64,000 nucleotides of DNA from Hydractinia symbiolongicarpus. Lineage: Eukaryota; Cnidaria; Hydrozoa; Anthoathecata; Hydractiniidae. Below the pieces are notes generated by a model that was given only the letters and a program-made list of their open reading frames with translations, was not told where the DNA came from and searched no databases. Position 1 is the stretch's first letter. Every line of letters begins with the position of its first letter. The stretch lies in the NCBI RefSeq assembly GCF_029227915.1, contig NC_079885.1:2728001-2792000 (forward strand). The letters are read 5' to 3'. Shown in pieces: positions 1 through 10,845 of the stretch. Made by a program: the position numbers and the translations under genes.

Positions 1-652
1 AGTTTACTCCCTGGGTACTTTCTTTGTATACTTTTGACTATACGGGCCGAGTCAGGGATTAACGGGAAGTCGCAGGTTTTCGTTTGCCGGCGATTAAACT
101 TCTTTTATACAGCGTCTCATCAAAAATGAAAACATTTTTAAAATCTACAAGTCTCATGGGCTTTAGTGGTGAAATAATAATTTAAAAAATCGTTCGGGAA
201 ATGAGGTTACACCCTGGGTACTTTCTTTGTATACTTTTGACTATACGGGCCGAGTCCGGGATTTACGGGAAATCGCAGGTTTTCGTTTGCCGGCGATTAA
301 AGCTCTTTCATTAAGCGTCTCATTAAAAATGAAAACATTTTTGAAAACTACAAGTCTCATTCGTTCTAGTGGTGCAGAAATAATTTGAAAAATCGTTCGA
401 GAAATCAGTTTACTCCTTGGGTACTTTCTTTATATACATTCAACTATACGGGCCAAGCACGGGATTTGCGGGAAATCGCGGGTTTTCGTTTGCCGGCGAT
501 TAAATTTCTTTTATTCAGCGTCTCATCAAAAATGAAAACAAGTTTGAAAACTACAAGTCTCATGCGTTTTAGTGGTGAAAAAATAATCTAAAAAATCGTA
601 CGGGAAATGAGTTTACTCCCTGGGTACTTTCTTTGTATACTTTTGACTATAC

Positions 653-685
653 GGGCCAAGCCCGGGATTTACGGGAAATCGCGGG
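653..685 (+). other. G-rich core with four GGG runs (G4-like), representative copy
   Basis: Four GGG runs start at 653, 664, 673 and 683, spaced 11, 9 and 10 bp, with loops of 8, 6 and 7 bases. The first loop is one base longer than the strict 1-7 base G-quadruplex rule, so this is a relaxed G4 pattern. The first loop can also pair as a small hairpin (CGGGC, CAA, GCCCG). The pattern recurs in most units on the plus strand. It is weakened in the CGCAGG and CGGCCGATTCC variants. Folding is inferred, not shown. Confidence 0.6.
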
Positions 686-728
686 TTTTCGTTTGCCGGC
701 GATTAAACTTCTTTTATTCAGCGTCTCA

Positions 729-750
729 TCAAAAATGAAAACATTTTTGA
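729..750. other. Perfect 9-bp dyad with AAAA loop, representative copy
   Basis: Arms TCAAAAATG and CATTTTTGA are exact reverse complements around an AAAA loop. The arrangement recurs in every unit that keeps the CATTTTTGA form. It is broken in the AAGTTTTAAA and AAGTTTGAAA forms of domain 1 and weakened in the CATTTCTGA form. Short dyads of this kind are a known feature of many centromeric satellites. No bound protein can be deduced. Confidence 0.75.
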
Positions 751-1157
751 AAACTAAAAGTCTCATGCGTTTTAGTGGTGAAAAAATAATCTAAAAAATC
801 GTTCGAGAAATGAGTTTACTCCATGGGTACTTTCTTTGTATACTTTTGACTATACGGGCCAAGCCCGGGATTTACGGGAAATCGCGGGTTTTCGTTTGCC
901 GGCGATTAAACTTCTTTTATTCAACGTCTCATCAAAAATGAAAACATTTTTGAAAACTACAAGTCTTATGCATTTTAGTGGTGAAAAAAAATTTAAAAAA
1001 TCATTCGGGAAATGAGTTTACTGCCTGGGTACTTTCTTTGTATACATTCGCCTACACGGGCCAAGCCCGGCATTTAGGGGAAATCGCTGGTTTTCGTTTG
1101 CCGGCGATTAAACCTCTTTCATTAAGCGTCTCATCAAAAATGAAAACATTTTTGAAA

Positions 1158-2375
1158 ACTACAAATCTCATGCGTTTTAGTGGTGAAAAAATAATCTAAA
1201 AAATCGTTTGAGAAATGAGTTTACTCCCTGGGTACTTTCTTTGTATACTTTTGACTATACGGGCCAAGCCCGGGATTTACAGGAAATCGCGGGTTTTCGT
1301 TTGCCGGCGATTAAACTTCTTTTATTCAGCGTCTCATCAAAAATGAAAACATTTTTGAAAACTACAAGTCTTATGCGTTTTAGTGGTGAAAAAATAATTT
1401 AAAAAATCGTTCGGGAAATCAGTTTACTCCTTGGGTACTTTCTTTATATACATTCAACTATACGGGCCAAGCCTGGGATTTACGGGAAATCGCGGGTTTT
1501 CGTTTGTCGGCGATTAAACTTCTTTTATTCAGCGTCTCATCAAAAATGAAAACAAGTTTTCAAACTAAAAGTCTCATGCGTTTTAGTGGTGAAAAAATAA
1601 TCTAAAAAATCGTTCGAGAAATGAGTTTACTCCCTGGGTACTTTCTTTTTATACTTTTGACTATACGGGCCAAGCCCGGGATTTACGGGAAATCGCGGGT
1701 TTTCGTTTGCCGGCGATTAAACTTCTTTTATTCAGCGTCTCATCAAAAATGAAAATATTTTTGAAAACTACAAGTCTCATTCGTTCTAGTGGTGCAGAAA
1801 TAATTTGAAAAATCATTCGGGAAATCAGTTTACTCCTTGGGTACTTTCTTTATATACATTCAACTATACGGTCCAAGCGCGGGATTTGCGGGAAATCGCG
1901 GGTTTTCGTTTGCCGGCGATTAAACTTCTTTTATTCAGCGTCTCATCAAAAATGAAAACAAGTTTGAAAACTACAAGTCTCATGCGTTTTAGTGGTGAAA
2001 AAGTAATCTAAAAAAACCGTTCGAGAAATGAGTTTACTCCCTGGGTACTTTCTTTGTATACTTTTGACTATACGGGCCAAGCCCGGGATTTACAGGAAAT
2101 CGCGGGTTTTCGTTTGCCGGCGATTAAACTTCTTTTATTCAGCGTCTCATCAAAAATGAAAACATTTTTGAAAACTACAAGTCTTATGCGTTTTAGTGGT
2201 GAAAAATAATTTAAAAAATCGTTCGGGAAATCAGTTTACTCCTTGGGTACTTTCTTTGTATACTTTTGACTATACGGGCCAAGCCCGGGATTTACGGGAA
2301 ATTGCGGGTTTTCGTTTGCCGGCGATTAAACTTCTTTTATTCAGCGTCTCATCAAAAATGAAAATATTTTTAAAA
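1158..2375 (+). repeat. 6-unit higher-order repeat, 1218 bp, copy 1
   Basis: Markers ACTACAAATC (1158, 2376, 3391), TTACAGGAAATCGC (1281 and 2499 at the AGG) and the rare TTTTCAAACTAAAAG (1561, 2779, 3794 at CAAACTA) repeat at 1218 bp and then at 1015 bp. This gives a 6-unit copy, another copy shortened by one unit, and a partial third copy. Confidence 0.8.
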
Positions 2376-3390
2376 ACTACAAATCTCATGCGTTTTAGTG
2401 GTGAAAAAATAATCTAAAAAATCGTTCGAGAAATGAGTTTACTCCCTGGGTACTTTCTTTGTATACTTTTGACTATACGGGCCAAGCCCGGGATTTACAG
2501 GAAATCGCGGGTTTTCGTTTGCCGGCAATTAAACTTCTTTTATTCAGCGTCTCATCAAAAATGAAAACATTTTTGAAAACTACAAGTCTTATGCGTTTTA
2601 GTGGTGAAAAAATAATTTAAAAAATCGTTCGGGAAATCAGTTTACTCCTTGGGTACTTTCTTTATATACATTCAACTATACGGGCCAAGCCCGGGATTTA
2701 CGGGAAATCGCGGGTTTTCGTTTGTCGGCGATTAAACTTCTTTTATTCAGCGTCTCATCAAAAATGAAAACAAGTTTTCAAACTAAAAGTCTCATGCGTT
2801 TTAGTGGTGAAAAAATAATCTAAAAAATCGTTCGAGAAATGAGTTTACTCCCTGGGTACTTTCTTTGTATACTTTTGACTATACGGGCCAAGCCCGAGAT
2901 TTACGGGAAATCGCGGGTTTTCGTTTGCCGGCGATTAAACTTCTTTTATTCAGCGTCTCATCAAAAATGAAAATATTTTTGAAAACTACAAGTCTCATCC
3001 GTTCTAGTGGTGCAGAAATAATTTGAAAAATCGTTCGGGAAATCAGTTTACTCCTTGGGTACTTTCTTTATATACATTCAACTATACGGTCCAAGCGCGG
3101 GATTTGCGGGAAATCGCGGGTTTTCGTTTGCCGGCGATTAAACTTCTTTTATTCAGCGTCTCATCAAAAATGAAAACAAGTTTGAAAACTACAAGTCTCA
3201 TGCGTTTTAGTGGTGAAAAAATAATCTAAAAAATCGTTCGGGAAATGGGTTAACACCCTGGGTACTTTCTTTGTATACTTTTGACTATACGGGCCAAGCC
3301 CGGGATTTACGGGAAATCGCGGGTTTTCGTTTGCCGGCGATTAAACTTCTTTTATTCAGCGTCTCATCAAAAATGAAAATATTTTTAAAA
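2376..3390 (+). repeat. Copy 2 of the 1218-bp repeat, shortened to 5 units (1015 bp)
   Basis: The marker order is the same as in the preceding copy, but the following recurrence comes after 1015 bp, which is one unit less. It contains the 3008 copy of the GTGCAGAAATAATTTG subfamily. Confidence 0.75.
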
Positions 3391-4230
3391 ACTACAAATC
3401 TCATGCGTTTTAGTGGTGAAAAAATAATCTAAAAAATCGTTCGAGAAATGAGTTTACTCCCTGGGTACTTTCTTTGTATATTTTTGACTATACGGGCCAA
3501 GCCCGGGATTTACAGGAAATCGCGGGTTTTCGTTTGCCGGCGATTAAACTTCTTTTATTCAGCGTCTCATCAAAAATGAAAACATTTTTGAAAACTACAA
3601 GTCTTATGCGTTTTAGTGGTGAAAAAATAATTTAAAAAATCGTTCGGGAAATCAGTTTACTCCTTGGGTACTTTCTTTATATACATTCAACTATACGGGC
3701 CAAGCCCGGGATTTACGGGAAATCGCGGGTTTTCGTTTGTCGGCGATTAAACTTCTTTTATTCAGCGTCTCATCAAAAATGAAAACAAGTTTTCAAACTA
3801 AAAGTCTCATGGGTTTTAGTGGTGAAAAAATAATCTAAAAAATCGTTCGAGAAATGAGTTTACTCCCTGGGTACTTTCTTTGTATACTTTTGACTATACG
3901 GGCCAAGCCTGGGATTTACGGGAAATCGCGGGTTTTCGTTTGCCGGCGATTAAACTTCTTTTATTCAGCGTCTCATCAAAAATGAAAATATTTTTGAAAA
4001 CTACAAGTCTCATTCGTTCTAGTGGTGCAGAAATAATTTGAAAAATCGTTCGGGAAATCAGTTTACTCCTTGGGTACTTTCTTTATATACATTCAACTAT
4101 ACGGTCCAAGCGCGGGATTTGCGGGAAATCGCGGTTTTCGTTTGCCGGCGATTAAACTTCTTTTATTCAGCGTCTCATCAAAAATGAAAACAAGTTTGAA
4201 AACTACAAGTCTCATGCGTTTTAGTGGTGA
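3391..4230 (+). repeat. Partial third copy of the same block
   Basis: It begins with ACTACAAATC at 3391 and carries TTTTCAAACTAAAAG near 3790 and the GTGCAGAAATAATTTG unit near 4020. That last unit has lost one G in the GCGGG run near 4131. The right end is approximate. Confidence 0.7.
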
Positions 4231-4906
4231 AAAAATAATCTAAAAAATCGTTCGGGAAATGGGTTTACACCCTGGGTACTTTCTTTGTATACTTTTGACT
4301 ATACGGGCCAAGCCCGGGATTTACGGGAAATCGCGGGTTTTCGTTTGCCGGCGATTAAACTTCTTTTATTCAGCGTCTCATCAAAAATGAAAATATTTTT
4401 GAAAACTACAAGCCTTATGCGTTTTAGTGGTGAAAAAATAATTTAAAAAATCGTCCGGGAAATCAGTTTACTCCTTGGGTACTTTCTTTATATACATTCA
4501 ACTATACGGGCCAAGCCCGGGATTTACGGGAAATCGCGGGTTTTCTTTTGCCGGCGATTAAACTTCTTTTATTCAGCGTCTCATCAAAAATGAAAACAAG
4601 TTTTAAAACTAAAAGTCTCATGCGTTTTAGTGGTAAAAAAATAATCTAAAAAATCGTTCGAGAAATGAGTTTACTCCCTGGGTACTTTCTTTGTATACTT
4701 TTGACTATACGGGCCAAGCCGGGATTTACGGGAAATCGCGGGTTTTTGTTTGCCGGCGATTAAACTTCTTTTATTCAGCGTCTCATCAAAAATGAAAACA
4801 TTTTTGAAAACTACAAGTCTTATGCGTTTTAGTGGTGAAAAAATAATTTAAAAAATCGTTCTGGAAATGAGTTTACTCCTTGGGTACTTTCTTTGTATAC
4901 TTTTGA

Positions 4907-6123
4907 CTATACGGGCCAAGCCTGGAATTTACGGGAAATCGCAGGTTTTCGTTTGCCGGCGATTAAACCTCTTTCATTAAGCGTCTCATCAAAAATGAAA
5001 ACATTTTAGAAAACTACAAGATTCATGCGTTTTAGTGGTGAAAAAATAATTTAAAAAATCGCTCAAGAAATGAGTTTACTCCCTGGGCACTTTCTTAGTA
5101 TACTTTTGACTATACCGGCCAAGCCCGGGATTTACGGGAAATGGCGGTTTTCGTTTGCCGGCGATTAAGCTTCTTTTATTCAGTGTCTCATCAAAAATGA
5201 AAATATTTTTGAAAACTACAAGTCTCATGCGTTTTAGTGGTGAAAAGATAATTTAAAAAATCGTTTTGGAAATGAGTTAACTCACAGGGTACTTTCTTTG
5301 TATACATTCGACTATACGGGCCAAGCCCGGGATTTACGGGAAATCGCGGGTTTTCGTTTGCCGGCGTTTAAACCACTTTTATTAAGCGTCTCATCAAAAA
5401 TGAAAACATTTCTGAAAACTACAAGTCTCATGCGTTTTAGTGGTGAAAAAATAATTTAAAAAATCGTTCGGAAATTGAGTTTACTCCCTGGGTACATTCA
5501 TTGTATACTTTTGACTATACAGGCCGAGTCAGGGATTTACGGGAAGTCGCAGGTTTTCGTTTGCCGGCGATTAAACTTCTTTTATTCAGCGTCTCATCAA
5601 AAATGAAAACAAGTTTTAAAACTAAAAGTCTCATTCGTTCTAGTGGTGCAGAAATAATTTGAAAAATCGTTCGGGAAATCAGTTTACTCCTTGGGTACTT
5701 TCTTTATATACATTCAACTATACGGTCCAAGCGCGGGATTTGCGGGAAATCGCGGGTTTTCGTTTGCCGGCGATTAAACTTCTTTTATTCAGCGTCTCAT
5801 CAAAAATGAAAACAAGTTTGAAAACTACAAGTCTCATGCGTTTTAGTGGTGAAAAAATAATCTAAAAAATCGTTCGGGAAATGGGTTTACACCCTGGGTA
5901 CTTTCTTTGTATACTTTTGACTATACGGGCCAAGCCCGGGATTTACGGGAAATCGCGGGTTTTCCTTTGCCGGCGATTAAACTTCTTTTATTCAGCGTCT
6001 CATCAAAAATGAAAATATTTTTGAAAACTACAAGCCTTATGCGTTTTAGTGGTGAAAAAATAATTTAAAAAATCGTCCGGGAAATCAGTTTACTCCTTGG
6101 GTACTTTCTTTATATACATTCAA
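4907..6123 (+). repeat. 6-unit repeat, 1217 bp, copy 1
   Basis: This aligns with 6124-7339 at offset 1217. Shared rare markers are AAGCCTGGAATTTACG, the CCCTGGGCACTTTCTTAG unit (5081 and 6298 at CCCTGGGCAC), TATACCGGCC, GCGTTTAAACCAC and TGGGTACATTCATTG. The left side is preceded by TACTTTTGA, whereas copy 2 is preceded by ATACATTCAA. The exchange point therefore lies in the shared CTATACGGGCCAAGCC. Confidence 0.85.
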
Positions 6124-7339
6124 CTATACGGGCCAAGCCTGGAATTTACGGGAAATCGCAGGTTTTCGTTTGCCGGCGATTAAACCTCTTTCATTAAGCG
6201 TCTCATCAAAAATGAAAACATTTTAGAAAACTACAAGATTCATGCGTTTTAGTGGTGAAAAAATAATTTAAAAAATCGCTCAAGAAATGAGTTTACTCCC
6301 TGGGCACTTTCTTAGTATACTTTTGACTATACCGGCCAAGCCCGGGATTTACGGGAAATGGCGGTTTTCGTTTGCCGGCGATTAAGCTTCTTTTATTCAG
6401 TGTCTCATCAAAAATGAAAATATTTTTGAAAACTACAAGTCTCATGCGTTTTAGTGGTGAAAAGATAATTTAAAAAATCGTTTTGGAAATGAGTTAACTC
6501 ACAGGGTACTTTCTTTGTATACATTCGACTATACGGGCCAAGCCCGGGATTTACGGGAAATCGCGGGTTTTCGTTTGCCGGCGTTTAAACCACTTTTATT
6601 AAGCGTCTCATCAAAAATGAAAACATTTCTGAAAACTACAAGTCTCATGCGTTTTAGTGGTGAAAAAATAATTTAAAAAATCGTTCGGAAATTGAGTTTA
6701 CTCCCTGGGTACATTCATTGTATACTTTTGACTATACAGGCCGAGTCAGGGATTTACGGGAAGTCGCAGGTTTTCGTTTGCCGGCGATTAAACTTCTTTT
6801 ATTCAGCGTCTCATCAAAAATGAAAACAAGTTTTAAAACTAAAAGTCTCATTCGTTCTAGTGGTGCAGAAATAATTTGAAAAATCGTTCGGGAAATCAGT
6901 TTACTCCTTGGGTACTTTCTTTATATACATTCAACTATACGGTCCAAGTGCGGGATTTGCGGGAAATCGCGGGTTTTCGTTTGCCGGCGATTAAACTTCT
7001 TTTTTCAGCGTCTCATCAAAAATGAAAACAAGTTTGAAAACTACAAGTCTCATGCGTTTTAGTGGTGAAAAAATAATCTAAAAAATCGTTCGGGAAATGG
7101 GTTTACACCCTGGGTACTTTCTTTGTATACTTTTGACTATACGGGCCAAGCCCGGGATTTACGGGAAATCGCGGGTTTTCGTTTGCCGGCGATTAAACTT
7201 CTTTTATTCAGCGTCTCATCAAAAATGAAAATATTTTTGAAAACTACAAGCCTTATGCGTTTTAGTGGTGAAAAAATAATTTAAAAAATCGTCCGGGAAA
7301 TCAGTTTCCTCCTTGGGTACTTTCTTTATATACATTCAA
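6124..7339 (+). repeat. 6-unit repeat, copy 2 (1216 bp)
   Basis: This is nearly identical to the preceding copy. It is 1 bp shorter because CTTCTTTTATTCAG has become CTTCTTTTTTCAG near 6998. After its end the sequence continues as the ordinary CAAGCCCGGG form instead of CAAGCCTGGA, which fixes the junction. Confidence 0.83.
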
Positions 7340-7655
7340 CTATACGGGTCAAGCCCGGGATTTACGGGAAATCGCGGGTTTTCGTTTGCCGGCGATTAAA
7401 CTTCTTTTATTCAGCGTCTCATCAAAAATGAAAACAAGTTTTAAAACTAAAAGTCTCATGCGTTTTAGTGGTGAAAAAATAATTTAAAAAATCGTTCGAG
7501 AAATGAGTTTACTCCCTGGGTACTTTCTTTGTATACTTTTGACTATACGGGCCAAGCCGGGATTTACGGGAAATCGCGGGTTTTCGTTTGCCGGCGATTA
7601 AACTTCTTTTATTCAGCGTCTCATCAAAAATGAAAACATTTTTGAAAACTACAAG

Positions 7656-8870
7656 ATTCATGCGTTTTAGTGGTGAAAAAATAATTTAAAAAATCGCTCA
7701 AAAAATGAGTTTACTCCCTGGGTACTTTCTTAGTATACTTTTGACTATACGGGGCGAGTCCGGGATTTACGGGAAATCGCGGGTTTTCGTTTGCCGGCGA
7801 TTAAACTTCTTTTACTCAGCGTCCCATCAAAAATGAAAACATTTTTGAAAACTACAAGTCTCATGCGTTTTAGTGGTGAAAAAATAATATAAAAAATCGT
7901 TCGGGAAATGAGTTTACTCCATGAGTACTTTCTTTGTATACTTTTGACTATACCGGCCAAGCCCGGGATTTACGGGAAATGGCGGTTTTCGTTTGCCGGC
8001 GATTAAGCTTCTTTTATTCAGTGTCTCATCAAAAATGAAAATATTTTTGAAAACTACAAGTCTCATGCGTTTTAGTGGTGAAAAGATAATTTAAAAAATC
8101 GTTTTGGAAATGAGTTAACTCACAGGGTACTTTCTTTGTATACATTCGACTATACGGGCCAAGCCGGGATTTACGGGAAATCGCGGGTTTTCGTTTGCCG
8201 GCGTTTAAACCACTTTTATTAAGCGTCTCATCAAAAATGAAAACATTTCTGAAAACTACAAGTCTCATGCGTTTTAGTGGTGAAAAAATAATTTAAAAAA
8301 TCGTTCGGAAATTGAGTTTACTCCCTGGGTACATTCATTGTATACTTTTGACTATACAGGCCGAGTCAGGGATTTACGGGAAGTCGCAGGTTTTCGTTTG
8401 CCGGCGATTAAAATTCTTTTATTCAGCGTCTCATCAAAAATGAAAACAAGTTTTAAAACTAAAAGTCTCATGCGTTTTAGTGGTAAAAAAATAATCTAAA
8501 AAATCGTTCGAGAAATGAGTTTACTCCCTGGGTACTTTCTTTGTATACTTTTGACTATACGGGCCAAGCCGGGATTTACGGGAAATCGCGGGTTTTCGTT
8601 TGCCGGCGATTAAACTTCTTTTATTCAGCGTCTCATCAAAAATGAAAACATTTTTGAAAACTACAAGTCTTATGCGTTTTAGTGGTGAAAAAATAATTTA
8701 AAAAATCGTTCTGGAAATGAGTTTACTCCCTGGGTACTTTCTTTGTATACTTTTGACTGTACGGGCCAAGCCTGGAATTTACGGGAAATCGCAGGTTTTC
8801 GTTTGCCGGCGATTAAACCTCTTTCATTAAGCGTCTCATCAAAAATGAAAATATTTTAGAAAACTATAAG
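7656..8870 (+). repeat. 6-unit repeat, ~1216 bp, copy 1
   Basis: Marker ATTCATGCG occurs at 7656, 8871 and 10087. It is followed in each copy by TATACGGGGCGAGTC, CAGCGTCCCATC, AATAATATAAAAAATCG, TATACCGGCC and GCGTTTAAACCAC units in the same order. This copy is 1215 bp; it has one G fewer in GGCGGTTTTCG near 7981. Confidence 0.85.
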
Positions 8871-10086
8871 ATTCATGCGTTTTAGTGGTGAAAAAATAAT
8901 TTAAAAAATCGCTCAAGAAATGAGTTTACTCCCTGGGTACTTTCTTAGTATACTTTTGACTATACGGGGCGAGTCCGGGATTTACGGGAAATCGCGGGTT
9001 TTCGTTTGCCGGCGATTAAACTTCTTTTACTCAGCGTCCCATCAAAAATGAAAACATTTTTGAAAACTACAAGTCTCATGCGTTTTAGTGGTGAAAAAAT
9101 AATATAAAAAATCGTTCGGGAAATGAGTTTACTCCCTGGGTACTTTCTTTGTATACTTTTGACTATACCGGCCAAGCCCGGGATTTACGGGAAATGGCGG
9201 GTTTTCGTTTGCCGGCGATTAAGCTTCTTTTATTCAGTGTCTCATCAAAAATGAAAATATTTTTAAAAACTACAAGTCTCATGCGTTTTAGTGGTGAAAA
9301 GATAATTTAAAAAATCGTTTTGGAAATGAGTTAACTCACAGGGTACTTTCTTTGTATACATTCGACTATACGGGCCAAGCCGGGATTTACGGGAAATCGC
9401 GGGTTTTCGTTTGCCGGCGTTTAAACCACTTTTATTAAGCGTCTCATCAAAAATGAAAACATTTCTGAAAACTACAAGTCTCATGCGTTTTAGTGGTGAA
9501 AAAATAATTTAAAAAATCGTTCGGAAATTGAGTTTACTCCCTGGGTACATTCATTGTATACTTTTGACTATACAGGCCGAGTCAGGGATTTACGGGAAGT
9601 CGCAGGTTTTCGTTTGCCGGCGATTAAAATTCTTTTATTCAGCGTCTCATCAAAAATGAAAACAAGTTTTAAAACTAAAAGTCTCATGCGTTTTAGTGGT
9701 AAAAAAATAATCTAAAAAATCGTTCGAGAAATGAGTTTACTCCCTGGGTACTTTCTTTGTATACTTTTGACTATACGGGCCAAGCCGGGATTTACGGGAA
9801 ATCGCGGGTTTTCGTTTGCCGGCGATTAAACTTCTTTTATTCAGCGTCTCATCAAAAATGAAAACATTTTTGAAAACTACAAGTCTTATGCGTTTTAGTG
9901 GTGAAAAAATAATTTAAAAAATCGTTCTGGAAATGAGTTTACTCCCTGGGTACTTTCTTTGTATACTTTTGACTGTACGGGCCAAGCCTGGAATTTACGG
10001 GAAATCGCAGGTTTTCGTTTGCCGGCGATTAAACCTCTTTCATTAAGCGTCTCATCAAAAATGAAAATATTTTAGAAAACTATAAG
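8871..10086 (+). repeat. 6-unit repeat, copy 2, 1216 bp
   Basis: This holds the same ordered units as the copy before it. It shares ATATTTTAGAAAACTATAAG with the next copy, so copies 2 and 3 are the most recent pair. Confidence 0.85.
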
Positions 10087-10845
10087 ATTCATGCGTTTTA
10101 GTGGTGAAAAAATAATTTAAAAAATCGCTCAAGAAATGAGTTTACTCCCTGGGTACTTTCTTAGTATACTTTTGACTATACGGGGCGAGTCCGGGATTTA
10201 CGGGAAATCGCGGGTTTTCGTTTGCCGGCGATTAAACTTCTTTTACTCAGCGTCCCATCAAAAATGAAAACATTTTTGAAAACTACAAGTCTCATGCGTT
10301 TTAGTGGTGAAAAAATAATATAAAAAATCGTTCGGGAAATGAGTTTACTCCCTGGGTACTTTCTTTGTATACTTTTGACTATACCGGCCAAGCCCGGGAT
10401 TTACGGGAAATGGCGGGTTTTCGTTTGCCGGCGATTAAGCTTCTTTTATTCAGTGTCTCATCAAAAATGAAAATATTTTTAAAAACTACAAGTCTCATGC
10501 GTTTTAGTGGTGAAAAGATAATTTAAAAAATCGTTTTGGAAATGAGTTAACTCACAGGGTACTTTCTTTGTATACATTCGACTATACGGGCCAAGCCCGG
10601 GATTTACGGGAAATCGCGGGTTTTCGTTTGCCGGCGTTTAAACCACTTTTATTAAGCGTCTCATCAAAAATGAAAACATTTCTGAAAACTACAAGTCTCA
10701 TGCGTTTTAGTGGTGAAAAAATAATTTAAAAAATCGTTCGGAAATTGAGTTTACTCCCTGGGTACATTCATTGTATACTTTTGACTATACAGGCCGAGTC
10801 AGGGATTTACGGGAAGTCGCAGGTTTTCGTTTGCCGGCGATTAAA
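10087..10845 (+). repeat. 6-unit repeat, partial copy 3
   Basis: It follows copy 2 closely until the GATTAAAATTC of copy 2 is replaced by GATTAAACTTCTTTTATACAG near 10846. There it switches to the unit type that also opens the window and recurs near 14095 and 15920. Confidence 0.8.

Larger units (their letters stand above)
610..812 (+). repeat. Representative 203-bp monomer
   Basis: This copy is close to the most common form and defines the phase used in these notes, with position 1 at AGTTTACTCC. Positions 5-45 hold a variable block, either CTCCCTGGG...CTTTTGAC or CTCACAGGG...CATTCGAC. Positions 43-92 are a GC-rich core with four GGG runs, CCCGGG and GCCGGC. Positions 97-113 are a second variable block. 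Positions 120-141 are a perfect hairpin dyad. Positions 155-185 are a third variable block, and the end is A/T-rich with TTTAAAAAATCG. The length of 203 is 67 codons plus two bases, so no frame stays open through successive units. Confidence 0.95.
1..970 (+). repeat. Segment repeated at 13994-14963 (offset 13993)
   Basis: The first ~970 bases match 13994-14963 at a constant offset. Shared rare markers include AAAATCTACAAG, the GTGCAGAAATAATTTG unit, ATCGTACGGG (near 595 and 14588) and ACTCCATGGG (821 and 14814 for CCATGGG). A few point differences are visible, such as TTAACGGG versus TTTACGGG near 60 and GTTCGAG versus GTTCGGG near 395. After about 970 this copy lacks one unit present in the other, so the offset becomes 14196. 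Confidence 0.85.
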
